From Prorocentrum cordatum (Eukaryota; Sar; Dinophyceae; Prorocentrales; Prorocentraceae): a stretch of 64,000 nt of DNA. The notes beneath the pieces were generated by a model. That model was not told where the DNA came from and ran no database searches. It saw only the letters and a list, made by a program, of their open reading frames with translations. Position numbers and translations under genes: made by a program. Positions 41,035 to 50,409 of this stretch are shown here, one piece after another (position 1 is the stretch's first letter; every line of letters starts with the position of its first letter). The stretch is taken from positions 751,037 to 815,036 of the forward strand of contig CAUYUJ010017993.1 of assembly GCA_963575745.1 (NCBI GenBank), in the 5' to 3' direction.

Positions 41035-42190
41035 AGCGCGCAGCAGGTGCTGATTGGGCGCCATTCAGTTCGTCTTTTAAGCCTGGTGCAGGCTGGCCAC
41101 GTCTCGGTCGAGGCGGCTTTGGCACAGGCCGCCAGCACTGCGCCGATCACGCCAATTCGACGCGCTGATGCGCAGGCGCCCGCCAGAGGGAAGGGGGGGG
41201 TCGTGGTGCTCGGGGGAGGGGCCGTGGGAGATGGAGAGGATATTTTTTTGTCTGTGAGGCTAGGAGCCTCGTCCCTGGGGGGTGCTGGATGGCCCCTGAG
41301 GCCAAGTGTCGGCTAACCAGGGCGCTGTAGACAGCCCGAGCACGAAACCCGTGCCTGCGCATTTGCAGCCAGTGCTCCCTTTGCAGGAACTCAGAGCACG
41401 TCCCACCTAGCTTAAATTTTCACGCACCTCGGCTCGGGGTCGAAACGCTTTTTTGCAAAGCTGTGAAGTGGACAATCGGACATCGCTCCTAGAGTTGTTG
41501 AGTTGAGTTGAGTCGTCGTCGTCGTCATCATCATCATCATCGTCGCATTGTCGTCGTCGTCGTTTCCCCCCATCCCATTGGGGGGGGGCCAGCTGTGGAA
41601 CCCTGGGACCCATCACATCTGGTGGGGATGTTCACCCTCGGCCCAGCATCATACATCCCCTTATGCTCAATTATATTTTCTGAGAGGCAGACTATTGCCC
41701 TTTCGCGGCGGCTTTCAATTGCATTGGGCTCGTTCGCTGTTTTCGGCACGATTCCGCCTTCCATCGCCTGCTGGCCAGCGCTGCTTCCCAGCACGTGTCC
41801 CAGCACAGCCCGTTCACTTGCTCGCCCGAGGCATTTCCAGACCAGGCGTCTCGCTCGCCCCTTCGCCCCGGGCTCTTTTGCTGTACGGAGCAGCACCCCA
41901 GGCCTCGCCTCCGATGGCGTCATCTTGGACGCTCCAATCGGTCGCCGCCAGGGGGCGGGGGTGTGGGGAGGGGTCCAGCTACCAACAAGCAACATACCGT
42001 CTCGATCATTCCCACTCGCCCTCCAAGTACATACGTAGCACCCGAGACTCAGCACGGATGGTGGCCGCCATCGACAGCCACTGGGAACCACTGCGGGCGC
42101 CAGCCAGTTGTGCGAAGCCCGCGAGGTGCGCAGCACATGTCAGCCGTGCCACGCGCACCAGGTGCGCCACGCGAGGAGGAAGAGGGGGAG
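41035..42190. other. spacer, no gene recognised
   Basis: Contains a G-run at 41194-41201 and a short GTC/ATC triplet patch (41512-41575). The rest is unique-looking with overlapping open frames and no motif. Confidence 0.4.
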
Positions 42191-42192
42191 GG

Positions 42193-42380
42193 CAATGTGT
42201 CACCACCCACCAAACCACCCCAACCCAACCCAAAGGCTTTGATTTGCCTTCCACTTCCGGTGGGGGGGGGCGGGGCACATTGAAAAACACACACACACAT
42301 GGGACCCGTCCCCCCTCCAACCCGAAATTCGGGTCTTCGGGTTGGGTTGGGATGGTCTGGTAGGTCGTCAATGTGTGTGG
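42193..42380. mobile_element. short inverted-repeat element, family D (MITE-like)
   Basis: Left CAATGTGTCACCACCCACCA, then AACCACCCCAACCCAACCC. Right, inverted, CACACATTGACGACCTACCA, then GACCATCCCAACCCAACCC. About 185 bases; inside are a G-run and an (AC)n run. Single copy seen. Confidence 0.65.
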
Positions 42381-42514
42381 AACGTCCCTCAGTCCGTGCC
42401 AGAGCCAGTGCTGAGCGACGGCGGGGCTGCTGATGTGCCAGGCGTGCGCCCACGATCGCGCTCCGCGTCTGTCTGGTGGGCCCGCGTGCCGCAGGCCGCG
42501 TGCCCGCCCCCCTC

Positions 42515-42652
42515 TTCCTCCTCCTCCTCCTCCTCCTCCTCCTCCTCCTCCGCCTCTTCCTCGTCCTCCTCCTCCTCCTCCGCCTCCTCCTCCTCCTCCT
42601 CCTTTGCTTCCTCCTCCCCCTCCTCCTCCTCCTCCTCCTCCTCCTCCGTCGT
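42515..42652. repeat. (TCC)n array
   Basis: Nearly pure TCC triplets with a few CGCC, CGTC and TTGC interruptions. Confidence 0.9.
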
Positions 42653-42807
42653 CCCTGGCCAGACGAGCTCGTTGTTGTTCTTTCCTCTCCACGGGGCTGG
42701 TCGGCCTGCACGAGCAGGCGGCAGGCCCTGCACCCCCGCCATCCTCGTCAGAAGCCGCTGCGGTGTGAGCGCGAGGTGTCCGCGCGTGGTCCAGATTCTG
42801 GTGCAGG

Positions 42808-43004
42808 GTTAGGGGAACAAAAAGTGGCATAAACATAGAAACTCGGAGGTCCGCGCGGATTTCTCGGATCGGCGCTGGGGCCCCCCGGCGGCGCCTCCGG
42901 CGGCGCCTTTGGCGCGCTCCGCGCGCCAGGGAGGGGGGGTCCAGCGCCGAGAAATCCGCGCGGACCTCTGAGTTTTTATGTTTATGTCGTTGTTCGTTCC
43001 CCTA
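42808..43004. mobile_element. inverted-repeat element, family B, best copy
   Basis: Long inverted arms of about 70 bases: TAGGGGAAC at both tips, then CATAAACATAGAAACTCGGA and GGTCCGCGCGGATTTCTCGG on the left, matched inverted on the right (CATAAACATAAAAACTCAGA). The loop is GC-rich (GGCGGCGCCTCCGGCGGCGC). The tips are flanked by near-identical direct repeats (TCCAGATTCTGGTGCAGGGT and TCCGGATTCTGGTGCAGGGT). Confidence 0.8.
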
Positions 43005-43009
43005 GGTCC

Positions 43010-43600
43010 GGATTCTGGTGCAGGGTGCAAGTCGTGTTGCGTTTTTGCGCAAGGGCCCTGGAGACAGAAGACTCGAGTACGCCGGCATTCGGGTTTGCCT
43101 ACGTCTCTTCACGAGTGGGTCATGTATTCTTGGACGGTCAAGTCTTCGTGGGATGTTTGCAGTCGGAGTTCGCGTCAAATTTCAGACTGGGTCTCGTCAT
43201 TCTCATGATGGCCTCGTCAGGCCAACCCGGGTCCCCCGAACCCGAGTTTTACGTCTCCCCCAAAGAGATGGTTGGGGGGTGTCAACGTTGCACGTAACAT
43301 GAAACATGTTGCTCCCCCCCGCCAGCCCTGTCAACAACTAATGCAAAGTGATCGCCGGGTGTCTGCGCCTGCTCCAGATTCAGGTTCAGAGTGTACTTGT
43401 TATTGTTTTTGTTTCGATGAGGCGATAAAGAAAAGGCCTTCTCAGAAGGCGGCAGGGCTTGTCCGAAGGTCTCTGGCCTTGTGAGAGGTAGGTGTTCGGT
43501 GTCTTCGGGGAGGCTCGGAAATCTTCTCAGAAGGCTGGGGGACTTCTGAGCCTTCTGAGAAGGCTCGGCTCATTATCTCTTCCCCCCTGGGCTCGCCGCC
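43010..43600. other. spacer with AGAAGGC hairpins
   Basis: GAAATCTTCTCAGAAGGC and GAGCCTTCTGAGAAGGCTCG (43517-43565) form inverted pairs. No gene recognised. Confidence 0.45.
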
Positions 43601-43604
43601 GAAA

Positions 43605-43690
43605 CCCCCCTCCTCCTCCTCCTCCTCCTCCTCCTCCTCCTCCTCCTCATCCTCCTCATCCTCCTCCTCCTCATCCCTCTCCTCCTCCTC
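43605..43690. repeat. (TCC)n array
   Basis: About 85 bases of TCC triplets with CAT interruptions. Confidence 0.9.
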
Positions 43691-44690
43691 TGGCCTCTCA
43701 TGGGTGCCCTCATGGGTCTGGGTTGGTTGCCGGTTGGATGTGGGAGGTGGTGTTTATTATTGGGGGGCAGTGGCACAGTGATCGAGCTCCCCCCCCCTTG
43801 GAGGACGACCGTGTCGCTTACACCCACCTCTCAAGTAGGGCCGCCCTGTCGACCATGCTCGGAAAACATGCAGACGCCAGCCAGGTACGCGATGCCCACG
43901 AGGTGCGCTGCGATCCCTGCCAAGTCACACGGCAGAGTGATCACGGCGCTCCCGCGCATGACGGCCGCCGGAAAGCAGATTTAGTATCTCAGACCGCCAC
44001 GGTGAACCACCGCCGCCCCTTGCCTTTTGGAAGCGCCGGTGCGGCCAAGCGTTGGGCCGAAGTCTGGCTAAGCTATTGGACTACGTATTCCACCAGCCGT
44101 TGTGGAACCCTTGAGCGAACTGTATGGACAGGAAAGGCAAGGAGGGCGAGAGGGATGATATATTCCCCCAGCCGTTGTGGACCCCCTTGAGGGAACTCAG
44201 GGGAGAGGAAGAGCAGAGAGGAAGAGAGGGATGAGAAGGAGATGGAAGAAGAGTAGGCTTCTTGATGTCCTCATGAGGCCTCGAAAGTTTTTTGTGGATT
44301 TGCCCCCTCCCCACCTCCCCCTCCCCCCCCCTTTCGGGGCCCATCCAGCGCAGACCTCCGGGCTGCTTCCAGGCTGGAGTCGTGCATTACTTCCTCCGTA
44401 CGAGCCTTGGGGCACTTCACTCTGCATGCTGAGGGCACGGCGGTGGATATGGGAGTCCAGAATATTCGGGCGTGGAGGATCGGATAGAGAAGAGTGCGTA
44501 CGAGGGTTAAGACTAGAGCATTGAAGGTGCATATGAGCACGTGGAAGGGCAGCAAGAAGAGGCGACGAGGAATCAGACCAGCCTGCATCAGAGCACCATG
44601 CCTCTGTCTCATGGATAGGCCTGCGCCGCGATGCCGGGCACGCTCAAGAGGGCCCCCTCCCCAACCGGGCCCCAAGAGCGGCCCAGCAGG
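43691..44690. other. spacer, no gene recognised
   Basis: Includes a ~75-base echo: TATTCCACCAGCCGTTGTGG (44087) and ATATTCCCCCAGCCGTTGTG (44159), each followed by an ACCC..TTGAG..AACT block. No frame with a domain. Confidence 0.4.
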
Positions 44691-44691
44691 A

Positions 44692-44925
44692 CGGAGGAGG
44701 AGCAGGGGGAGGAAGAGGAGGAGGAGGAGGCGGAGGAGGAGGAGGAGGAGGAGGAGGAGGAGGAGGAGGCAAAGGAGGAGGCGGAGGAGGAGGAGAGAGG
44801 AGGGAGGGAGGAGGAGGGAGGAGCAGGAGGAGGAGGAGGAGGGAGGAGCAGGAGGAGGAGGAGGAGGAGGAGGAGGAGGCAGAGGATGGGGAGGAGGAGG
44901 AGGAGGAGGAGGCGACCAGGCGTGC
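44692..44925. repeat. (GGA)n array
   Basis: About 230 bases of GGA triplets with GCA and GCG interruptions; homopurine strand. Confidence 0.9.
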
Positions 44926-45035
44926 CAGGACGCATACCAGCTGGCTCGTTGGTTATCCCAGGGCAGCCGAAGCGGGCCACAAGATGGGCTGAGGGCCGAC
45001 GGCGTCCCCAGACTTTCCAAGAGGCTTCCATCGGA

Positions 45036-45190
45036 GAAGAAACAACGTCATAAACATCAACTTTTGGCGCTCCGCGCGGACTTCTTGGATCCGCGCGGGC
45101 CCCCCCCCCCGGCGCGCGCCGCGCGCCAGGGATGGGGGTCCGACGCAGATGCCAGAAGGCCGCGCGTTTGCCAGACGTTTATGCTTGTGG
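45036..45190. mobile_element. inverted-repeat element, family B, worn copy
   Basis: Left AACAACGTCATAAACATCAA, then TTGGCGCTCCGCGCGGACTT; right GTTTGCCAGACGTTTATGCT. Clearly related to 42808-43004. Ends four bases before the family A element at 45195. Confidence 0.65.
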
Positions 45191-45194
45191 TAAA

Positions 45195-45340
45195 TCGGGC
45201 CCGTCCCTCTACAGGAGGAATATTCAACAATAGTGAAAAGTAGTCTGGGGTCTATTTTTTATTTTTTGACCATTTTGGAGCATTTTTGGAGTATGCTTTC
45301 TTTTTCGTAGAAAATCCCCCTGTAGCGGGACAGGCCCGAC
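45195..45340. mobile_element. inverted-repeat element, family A copy 3
   Basis: Left TCGGGCCCGTCCCTCTACAG and right, inverted, GTCGGGCCTGTCCCGCTACA. The T-rich centre (TTTTTTATTTTTTGACCATT) resembles copy 1. About 146 bases. Confidence 0.8.
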
Positions 45341-45648
45341 TTAATGCATGCGGCGCTTTTTCATTTTTTATGTCAGGAGGGCCGGAAGATGGAGGCATCG
45401 GCGGACCCAGGCACATGCAGAGGCTCCAGGGGGTCTCGGCGGAGAGCCCCTCGAGGGCAGGAACGCAACAGACGCCGGGGCTGGGCGCTCCTTCAAATCG
45501 CGAGCTCGGTCGATTCGCACAATTGGCGTCGCGTCGCGAAGATGTCGGCCTCATCGCGATCAGCGATCGTGTGGGCATGAGGGCCAGTACATCAAAATCT
45601 ACAGGCCGACCAGTGAAAGATAATGATTTCTGGCCCCTGAACAGACGC

Positions 45649-45794
45649 CAGGGCTGGACCTAAACGGTGTTTTTGGCAATTTCGTGGGCAGTTTTCGTTT
45701 CGACTTCGTTTTGCGGTAAGGGCGGATTCGAGACAAAAGCGAGGGATAACGAAAACAAAACGAAAACGACCTACACCGTTTAGGATCAGCCCTG
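45649..45794. mobile_element. hAT-like short inverted-repeat element
   Basis: Ends CAGGGCTGGACCTAAACGGT and, inverted, CAGGGCTGATCCTAAACGGT, then GT in both. The flanking octamers ACAGACGC (left) and CCAGACGT (right) share CAGACG, consistent with a worn 8-base target duplication. CAGGG tips with 8-base duplications are typical of the hAT superfamily. The inner part has a second inverted pair (TTTTCGTTTCGACTTCGTTTT type). No coding capacity. Confidence 0.7.
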
Positions 45795-45799
45795 CCAGA

Positions 45800-47785
45800 C
45801 GTTTCCTTTGGCCTGTACGCGCGTATGTAGTTCCAATCTCTTCGGTTCAGATGCCTTCGACATGAGCTCCAGAGTCTTTCGAGAGGGGCCAAGGCCGTAC
45901 TCGGGCCCCGCCTGACGTCCTGCTGTGGCCCCGGTGTGGTCCCATAAAGGCTTGTGGCGACCTCCAGAACAGCATCAAGATCGCTAGGGGATGGCCAGCA
46001 GGCAGGGCTGCGCGACTAGTCTCTGGAACGGCCTGGGCAATCTTTCTTCCTCTTTCGCTTTGCGGACGCGCAGTGCGTAGCAGTTGCTGTCAATACAGGT
46101 CGTGGTACGGCAGGTCTGCGCCGTGCCGGCGTGGCGGAGACCCTGGCGCGGGCGTTCCAGGTGAAGCGCCGTTGGGGGTTCGGAGTCGGCCGATGTCGAT
46201 CTACAGTCGGGGCGTTGACCTAAGGAACCCTAAATCAGGAACGAGGGCCCTTTTTTTCAAAAACTAAACTTCGATTTGCGATCGAAAACATAAGGAACAC
46301 CTGAGGCAAGCTGCGAAGCACTTAAGGAACGCGGAGCCCCTCCCCAACGAAAAGGGTTCCTTCTTCAGGGCCTCGACTGTATCTGCGACATCGGAGAGCC
46401 GCGATAGTTCAAGACTGAACGGTTCGCGCTGTGGGCAGAAGCCAACGCACAAGTTGTCGCGACACAGACTTGCCGTACTCTTGTGGCGAATTACAGCGGT
46501 CTCGCAGGCGCCGCCACTCGAAGTGCGACATGGCCCGTGTTTATGCGGCGCCTCGCATCCACCGTTCTGCGATGGCAGTTGTGGTTGCTTTGTTTTCTCG
46601 GGTCATGATGTGTTTCTCATCGAGCTTCTGCCTCGTCCTGTAATTTTTTGAGTTTGAGGAGGAGGAATGGGCATCAGCAGCAGCAGGCAGCCACAATGTT
46701 GACCCCACCAGCCGATCCAGAAACGATGCCCAGGCGATGAGCCTTGATCAAGGACGTGATGGAGCATGCAGCTTAACGAGAAGGAGATCAGTTCAGCCCT
46801 CAGACCGAAGCTAATGATCGACCTGGAGTGACCCAGGAGTCAACCGTACATGCCTTTGCAGCCTTTTGAACTGAGAGCCTCCTGGAAGCTTCTTTGGGCC
46901 ATCTGGGGGGCGTTTGGGGGCCACTCGAGCGCTTCGTCTTCAAGGTCGCGCGTAAGCGCCCGCGTTTCCAAGTTAGCGTGCCGCGCCAGCGGCCCGCGTA
47001 ATTAAGCCACCGCGCAAGATCGCAATGCCATCCCGCGTACGACCCGTATCTTGTCGTCGTTCATTCGGGATGCTCTCGGGGTCCCTCTTGGTGCTCTCCT
47101 GGGGCCCTGCTGTGAGCCATGGGGGCCGTCTCAGAAACATCGTGAAGCACATCGATCAAAGGAGGGGCCCCGTCGGAGCCTCCTAAATCGCGATCCCCTT
47201 TTGGCGCTCGTGGGAGCTTCTGGAGCCATCTGGAGCAGTGGGCCCCGCTTGGAGCCCTCGTGGACCGATCATGTAGCAAACTTGGAGCCGCAGGAACCCG
47301 CCAGAAGCGAAACGACGAGAACGCACGCATCACTGATCTGTTTGGGTTGTTTGGTCGATGCTGGCCTCTGGGGGGAGGGATCCTGGGGGGCTCCGACGCC
47401 ACTTTGAGTCGTTTTGGGGCCGTCTTCGGATCAGCCTTGCTGCATTTCATGGCATGGAGCGGCCCAGAATGACAATGGTCCTTCTCACTCCTCATGGGAC
47501 CCCAGATTGACGGCAGAGTAATTCTTGACGCTTCGCGTATTCCCACCAGTTCGTTTGTTCGTCGGCCCGGACACCCTGTTCGCCGCCTGCCTCTTCGCTT
47601 GCGGCCGCGACCAAAAAAAAAGTATTCCCACCAGTACGTAGCCCCCTCTGGCTCAAGTCCGTCGCCCTCCGGCTCAAGCTGCTCTGGCCCAAGCTGCGAG
47701 CCGTCAGGAGGCCTCTGCCCGTTCCCTTCCCTTCACTTGTCTCGTTTTTCCCTTCTCACATTTCCGTGATGAGCGCGGGGCTTTT
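45800..47785. other. 2-kb spacer, no gene recognised
   Basis: Mostly unique-looking with short poly-A/T runs (46250-46262, 47612-47620). One low-complexity CTTTTGGGGGC-like patch lies near 46900 and CTCTTGGTGCTCTCCTGGGG near 47085. Open frames are short and without motif. Confidence 0.4.
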
Positions 47786-47789
47786 TTGG

Positions 47790-47915
47790 CGGGGCCTGGT
47801 CAGAGTGGCAGGACCCTCGCGGTTGGCACAGTCAAACTTGGCACAGTCAGCATGGCCCCCCACATGATACTCAGCGAAGTTGGTACAGCCAGGATTGGCA
47901 TAGTCAGCGCGGCCG
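47790..47915. repeat. TTGGCACAGTCAG-type repeats, first cluster
   Basis: GTTGGCACAGTCAAACTTGG, CACAGTCAGCATGG and TTGGTACAGCCAGGATTGGC. Same 15-base family as 50410-50520, 51052-51155 and 51646-51755. Confidence 0.75.
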
Positions 47916-48027
47916 CGGAGTCGACTACGCCACCACAGTCTGGGCAACCCGCCGCGCGAGACAGCGCGCGGCTCGTCAGCGGGCAGAACAGGATACTTTT
48001 CCGTCTGGATCAAGATGTTAAGCTTCG

Positions 48028-48435
48028 GTGGCCCTGCCCGCAAACGACCCTACCACAGACTGCGAGCCCGAGGTCGTCGCTTTTCTGTGTCAGCATGGTC
48101 TTGGGATGTATGCGTCGAGCTTCGCTGAGCATGGCTTTGAGCGCATGGCTGAGGTACGGCTCATGAGTGATCGACACATGTGCGACATCGGTTTGCGATC
48201 TGGTCATTGCATGCGTCTTGCTACAGCACTGGGCCCCCAGGCTGGAAATGAACAGGGAGCCTGTGTCGACACTCTCCTAGAAGCGCCTGGCTTGCGCGGC
48301 TGTCCAACAAAGCTGCCCGACGGCATGGCAACGACGCGAACCCAGCGCGCCGACGGGTGGGCTGGCGCCCCGCCTGCGCACGGCGTTTCGCTTGAGACTG
48401 GCCTATCTCCTCCCTTCCCGCCCACGATTCCGTGA
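48028..48435 (+). CDS. SAM-domain coding block
   Basis: Reads EPEVVAFLCQHGLGMYASSF, then AEHGFERMAEVRLMSDRHMC and DIGLRSGHCMRLATALGPQA. This is the five-helix pattern of a sterile alpha motif (SAM), with the L-x-x-H-G-L...Y...F opening, the L-(S/T)-D-x-x-L/M-x-x-(L/I)-G middle and the G-H-x-x-(R/K)-(L/I) end; the domain lies at residues 12-62. SAM domains mediate protein-protein or RNA binding. The remaining 70 residues (Gly/Pro/Arg-rich) are unremarkable. The open frame begins after a TAA at 48019-48021 and has no ATG before the domain (first ATG at 48106, inside it), so this is more likely an internal or last exon, or a gene fragment, than a complete gene. It is followed immediately by satellite repeats. 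Confidence 0.55.
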   Translation: MALPANDPTTDCEPEVVAFLCQHGLGMYASSFAEHGFERMAEVRLMSDRHMCDIGLRSGHCMRLATALGPQAGNEQGACVDTLLEAPGLRGCPTKLPDGMATTRTQRADGWAGAPPAHGVSLETGLSPPFPPTIP

Positions 48436-48860
48436 GATGCGACGGTTCGTCGCCTACGCCGGGAAGATTGCGAAATGGGTCGCCTCCACCGGGCAGAGCG
48501 CGAAGATAGTCGCGAATCGCAGGGGGGGGGGGGGGGGCAGGCAGAAGTCAGGGGGGTCCTTGCCGACCGTCCAACAGAACCCACTGGCAACGCGACCTCT
48601 TGGCACACCCAACCGCCTCGGATTCCAACGAACTCTGCGACGGTCAGTCGCCGCCACTGGGGCGAATGCGACGAGAGTCGCGAGTCGCAGGGTGAGGGGC
48701 AGGGGAGAAGACAGAGACCACTTTGCCGACCGCCCCGCGCAACCCGCTGGCAACGCGATTCCTGATAAATCCCAGCCGCTTCGGATTCCAACGGACTCGG
48801 CGACGGTCGCTCAGCCTGGGCACATCGCTTACGTTGCCTTCGCTCCCCGACGCGAGCGGG
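48428..48860. repeat. satellite units GGAT(T)CCAAC...GCGACGGTCAGTCGCC, first block
   Basis: Three to four imperfect units with TGCGACGGTCAGTCGCCGCC, GGGAAGATTGCGAAATGGGT, AAGATAGTCGCGAATCGCAG and AACCCACTGGCAACGCGAC. The same satellite resumes at 50735. Confidence 0.8.
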
Positions 48861-49400
48861 TCTCGTACGAGCGCAGAGCTGGGCGTGGGCCAAGCAGCGG
48901 AGCAGTCGCCTGACGAGTCTGCCTTGGGGGCTGGGGCGCTCGCGGACGACCCGCCGGCCCTCGCGGGGCGGGCCAAGGCGTGGCAAAGGGCGGGGGGGGG
49001 GCACGCCAGTGGCGTGACTTCTGTCGCGCCAGCGAGGCGATGGGGGGCCCTGGCACCTACGGCCCCGCGCGCCGCGAGCCTGACGTCCTCCGCCGGTTCC
49101 CAGCGCCCACGGGGAAACGCCCAGACAGCCACGACTATTTCGAACTGGCCCTCACCGCGACGAACCACCGTTTCGCAATCGTGCGCGTTCGGGTCGCCAT
49201 GCGCTCGCCCCCGGATAGCCTTGCACAGCGGGAGTGGCGGGATCCCGGCAAAGGCAGAGCCCAGCCCTACATTGTACCCGTGCACGTCATCGTCGCTTTC
49301 ATGCGTGCGCGCGTCGGGCGCGAGAGGACGTCGGTCTACGTTCCCGCGGGCGCGGCAGCGCCCCGGGGCTCCCGCCAACGCTGACCCGCTCCACTTTTAG
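48861..49400. other. GC-rich stretch, no gene recognised
   Basis: Overlapping Ala/Pro/Arg-rich frames on both strands. It interrupts the satellite field; no motif. Confidence 0.35.
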
Positions 49401-49800
49401 GCCTTGGGTGCCTACCGCGGCCCTAGGAGCCAGCCTGGCGCGCTGCCCTCCCCACGCCGGGAAGTCCTTCGCCGCCTTGTGGCTGTGCCTTCTTCCACCG
49501 GGCTTTCGAGTTTGGGCGGCGCGTGCAAGTGGGCATGGGTTACGTGTGCCTGGATCCCCCCAGGGGTTCAGTGGTCACTTGCCATCCCCCCCCCCTCGGC
49601 CTGCCGCGCGACCGTCTCCTCGCTGTCCCCCGGGAAAGGTGGCATTAGTATCTCCACTCTAGGCCTAGCGTGCCTACCGCAACCCTGGGAGCCAGCCTGG
49701 CGCGCTGCTCTCCCCGCGCCGGGAAGTTCTCGCCGCCTTGCGGCTGTGTCCTCTTTCACCGGGCTTTGGTAATGCGGATGGCGCGCACAACTGGTTATGG
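49400..49800. repeat. ~265-base direct duplication
   Basis: GTGCCTACCGCGGCCCTAGG, then AGCCAGCCTGGCGCGCTGCC and CGCCGGGAAGTCCTTCGCCG (49409 onward) recur from 49670 (GTGCCTACCGCAACCCTGGG, AGCCAGCCTGGCGCGCTGCT). Two copies, the second shortened. Confidence 0.8.
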
Positions 49801-50405
49801 GAAGTGGCGCGCGCCGTGGAGTCAACGGCCCACCGTGGCAGACTGCCTCCATCTCCCCTTCCTGCTTTTCTTCCAAATCTGCGACAGTTAGTCGCTCTTC
49901 TCCGCCTGCGGCCCCTGCGTCCGCTTGCCAGCGCCGCGGAGACGAGAAGCTCGGCGACGAATGCAAGCGGGGCAAGCAGCGCCGCGCTGACGAGCGCATT
50001 AAGGCCCAACACCACTGGCCCAAGCACAACGGGGCTGCGCTGCACGTTGCCGACATCACCGCCGCGACAAACGGCGCGGCAACGAGCAACAATGAGATTA
50101 GTAGCGCGACGCTGATGAGCACCACGGGCTCCATCAACAGAGTCGAGGGGCACGTCGCTGACCAGCGCCGCCGCGACAAGCAGCGCGGCAGCGTTCACCA
50201 GAGAGTCGCGCAGCACGACTTTGCTCAGCACACCAGAGTCCAGTTGCGCGGGCACCAGCTCGAAGGGATCGAGCAGCACGTCGCTAACTGGCACCACTGG
50301 GACAAGGCGGGGCGGCAACGTGGCCTGGCACTCTCACCTCAGCTACCCGGGCGCTCCGGCGCACAGGGTACATGGTCGGTAAGAGCGCGTCGCTTTCTAC
50401 GGGGT
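49801..50405. other. GC-rich stretch, no gene recognised
   Basis: CGCCGCGACAAGCAGCGCGG and CGACAAACGGCGCGGCAACG echoes suggest worn ~45-60-base tandem units (50050-50290). No gene motif. Confidence 0.4.
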
Positions 50406-50409
50406 CCTA

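Noticed and set aside
42006-42836. A 276-codon minus frame with Gly runs
   Set aside because: Spans the TCC array and the family D element; the apparent protein is repeat translation.
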